Assembly (NCBI GenBank): GCA_024280945.1
Contig: JAMXLO010000010.1
Location: 1 to 52,700, forward strand
Reading direction: 5' to 3'
DNA length: 52,700 nt
From: Acetobacteraceae bacterium
Lineage (GTDB): Bacteria; Pseudomonadota; Alphaproteobacteria; Acetobacterales; Acetobacteraceae
Made by a program: the position numbers and the translations under genes. Each line of letters opens with the position of its first letter. The stretch's first letter is position 1. Below are positions 51,306-52,700 of this stretch, in pieces. Under the pieces are notes generated by a model. The model saw only the letters and a list, made by a program, of their open reading frames with translations. It was not told the DNA's origin and ran no database searches.

Positions 51306-52700
51306 TCAAGTGACTGCCGCCAGCCTCGCCAGCGCTTCCTCCCTGCCAAGCGCCGCCAAAGTTGCGTCTATTCCTGGGCTGGCCGTACTGCCGGTCAATG
51401 CCGCGCGTAGCGGCTGGGCAACCTGTCCGAGCTTCCGCCCGCTCGCGTCTGCGAAGGCGCGAAGGGCCGCATCAATCGACGGGGGCGTAAAATCGGTCGC
51501 AGCAATCGCATCAGCCACATCGCGCAGCATCAGCCGCGCCTCGGGGGTCAGGAGCGAAACAGCCTTCGGCTCCATCGGCAGTGGCAGCGGCCTGGCCAGG
51601 AAAGTCGCGGCCTCCGCCAGCTCCACCAGCGTTTTGCCGCGTTGCTTCAGCTGAGGCATCAGCGCCCGGATGCGTTCCGCCGCCTTGCTGCCCAGCGCCA
51701 GATCGGTTCGGTGCGCCAGGCGCTGCAGGACCTCGCGCGTCAGCCGATCATCGTCGGCATGCCGGATATAGATGCCGTTGAGATTGGTGAGCTTGGCATA
51801 ATCCATCCTGCTTGGCGCGCGACCGACGCCGCCGAGGTCAAACAGGCGGACGGCTTCCGCGCGATCGATCACCTCGGCGTCGCCATGACCCCAGCCAAGC
51901 CGCAGCAGGTAATTGCAAAGCGCCTCGGGCAGATACCCCTCTTCGCGGAACTCCAGTGCAGACACCGCGCCGTGCCGTTTCGATAACTTGGCGCCGTCGG
52001 CACCGTGGATCAGCGGAATATGGGCGAAGCGGGGAAGGTCCCAGCCCATTGCCTGGTAGATCTGCACCTGACGAAACGTATTGGTCAGATGGTCATCGCC
52101 ACGGATGACGTGGCTGATCGCCATGTCGTGGTCGTCCACCACGACGGAGTGGTTGTAGGTCGGCGTGCCGTCGCTGCGCAGGATGATCATATCGTCGAGT
52201 TCGGTGTTGGCGACCCGTACAGCTCCCTGCACGAGGTCCTCGACCACCGTGTCGCCATCGCGCGGTGCCTTCAGCCGGATTGCCGGAGGTATCCCCGGTG
52301 GTGCTTCAGATGGATCGCGGTCGCGCCAGCGCCCGTCGTAGCGAGGCGAGCGCCCCTCGGCCAACGCCCGCTCGCGCATCTGCCGCAATTCTTCCGGCGT
52401 AGAATAGCAGCGGTAGGCGCAGCCCCTTTCCAGCATCTCGCGCGCCACCTCGGCGTGACGGGCCTCCCGCGTGGACTGAAACACCGGCGGGTGGTCCGGC
52501 GTGATCCCTAGCCACTCCAGCCCTTCCAGGATCACCTTGGGCGCAGCCTCGGTGCTGTGCTCGCGGTCGGTGTCCTCGATGCGCAGGAGAAATTCGCCGC
52601 CATGATGGCGGGCGAACAGGTAGTTGAACAACGCGGTGCGGGCACTACCGATATGCAGCAGCCCGGTCGGGCTGGGGGCGAAGCGAGCGCGAACCGTCAT
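51306..52700 (-). CDS. gltX: Glutamate-tRNA ligase
   Basis: Class I aminoacyl-tRNA synthetase of 464 residues charging tRNA with glutamate. The HIGH-type motif is SPTGLLHIGSARTALFNYLF and the KMSKS-type motif is GAKLSKRHGAVSAL. The Rossmann insert contains DDMIILRSDGTPTYNHSVVV, and the anticodon-binding helical domain covers the last about 150 residues. The ATG is the last triplet of the window (52698-52700), so the whole coding region is present but not its promoter. Some alphaproteobacteria carry two GltX paralogs; which one this is cannot be decided here. Confidence 0.95.
   Translation of the reverse strand: MTVRARFAPSPTGLLHIGSARTALFNYLFARHHGGEFLLRIEDTDREHSTEAAPKVILEGLEWLGITPDHPPVFQSTREARHAEVAREMLERGCAYRCYSTPEELRQMRERALAEGRSPRYDGRWRDRDPSEAPPGIPPAIRLKAPRDGDTVVEDLVQGAVRVANTELDDMIILRSDGTPTYNHSVVVDDHDMAISHVIRGDDHLTNTFRQVQIYQAMGWDLPRFAHIPLIHGADGAKLSKRHGAVSALEFREEGYLPEALCNYLLRLGWGHGDAEVIDRAEAVRLFDLGGVGRAPSRMDYAKLTNLNGIYIRHADDDRLTREVLQRLAHRTDLALGSKAAERIRALMPQLKQRGKTLVELAEAATFLARPLPLPMEPKAVSLLTPEARLMLRDVADAIAATDFTPPSIDAALRAFADASGRKLGQVAQPLRAALTGSTASPGIDATLAALGREEALARLAAVT

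Noticed and set aside
1-52700. CRISPR arrays, tRNA or rRNA genes
   Set aside because: No regularly spaced direct repeats and no tRNA-like T-loop/acceptor pattern or rRNA-like sequence were noticed; faint ones could be missed without a tool.

Overview
The window is high-GC, densely packed bacterial DNA that reads as a chromosome segment of an alphaproteobacterium, most likely Rhodospirillales/Acetobacteraceae. The grounds are an alpha-type SspB adaptor, a PleD response regulator convergent with rpmG, the collinear block pyrB-pyrC-plsY-dprA-topA-rnr, a MntR of the alphaproteobacterial kind and the dense GC-rich coding style. This placement is an inference from gene content, not from an rRNA or a database match.

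Layout. 1-1.8 kb (minus): truncated class I fumarase and SspB. 2.0-10.3 kb: a carbon-phosphorus lyase locus, with phnF and one phnM on the minus strand, divergent from phnG-H-I-J-K-L-M and a 2H-phosphoesterase-like (DUF1045) gene on the plus strand. A wrecked phnN lies behind them. 10.5-12.6 kb (minus): remains of an AtzE-like amidase, an HpxZ/AtzH-like gene and a TRZ/ATZ-type amidohydrolase. 12.9-25.5 kb (plus): two consecutive catabolic operons, each joining a flavin (LLM-type) monooxygenase to a complete polyamine-family ABC importer. The first monooxygenase is strikingly like the pyrimidine oxygenase RutA. The second is of the NtaA/SnaA type and is followed by an M20 amidohydrolase. A deletion-scarred peptide-type binding-protein gene lies between the two operons. 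25.5-28.4 kb: sparse accessory DNA with small unrecognised minus-strand genes. 28.4-31.3 kb (plus): two acyl-CoA dehydrogenases and MntR. 31.3-38.0 kb: dodecin, DUF924, a giant YdiJ-like FAD/Fe-S dehydrogenase, serine/alanine-glyoxylate aminotransferase, a Nu-type glutathione transferase and a DMT exporter. 38.6-52.7 kb: mostly core genes (pleD, rpmG, S41 protease, rnr, topA, dprA, plsY, pyrC, pyrB, gltX).

How it fits together. The left half looks like a nutrient-scavenging island. C-P lyase frees phosphate from phosphonates, while two importer/oxygenase sets and several amidohydrolases should release nitrogen (and perhaps sulfur) from organic compounds whose identity cannot be read from sequence. 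The island is being eroded: three genes (phnN, an amidase, a binding protein) survive only as frameshifted pieces, all on the minus strand. A GC-rich hairpin repeat occurs at three sites, each time inside the reading frame of a protein end (PhnI tail, permease head, DMT-exporter tail). The main candidate for an undescribed system is the pair of monooxygenase/importer operons at 12.9-25.5 kb.
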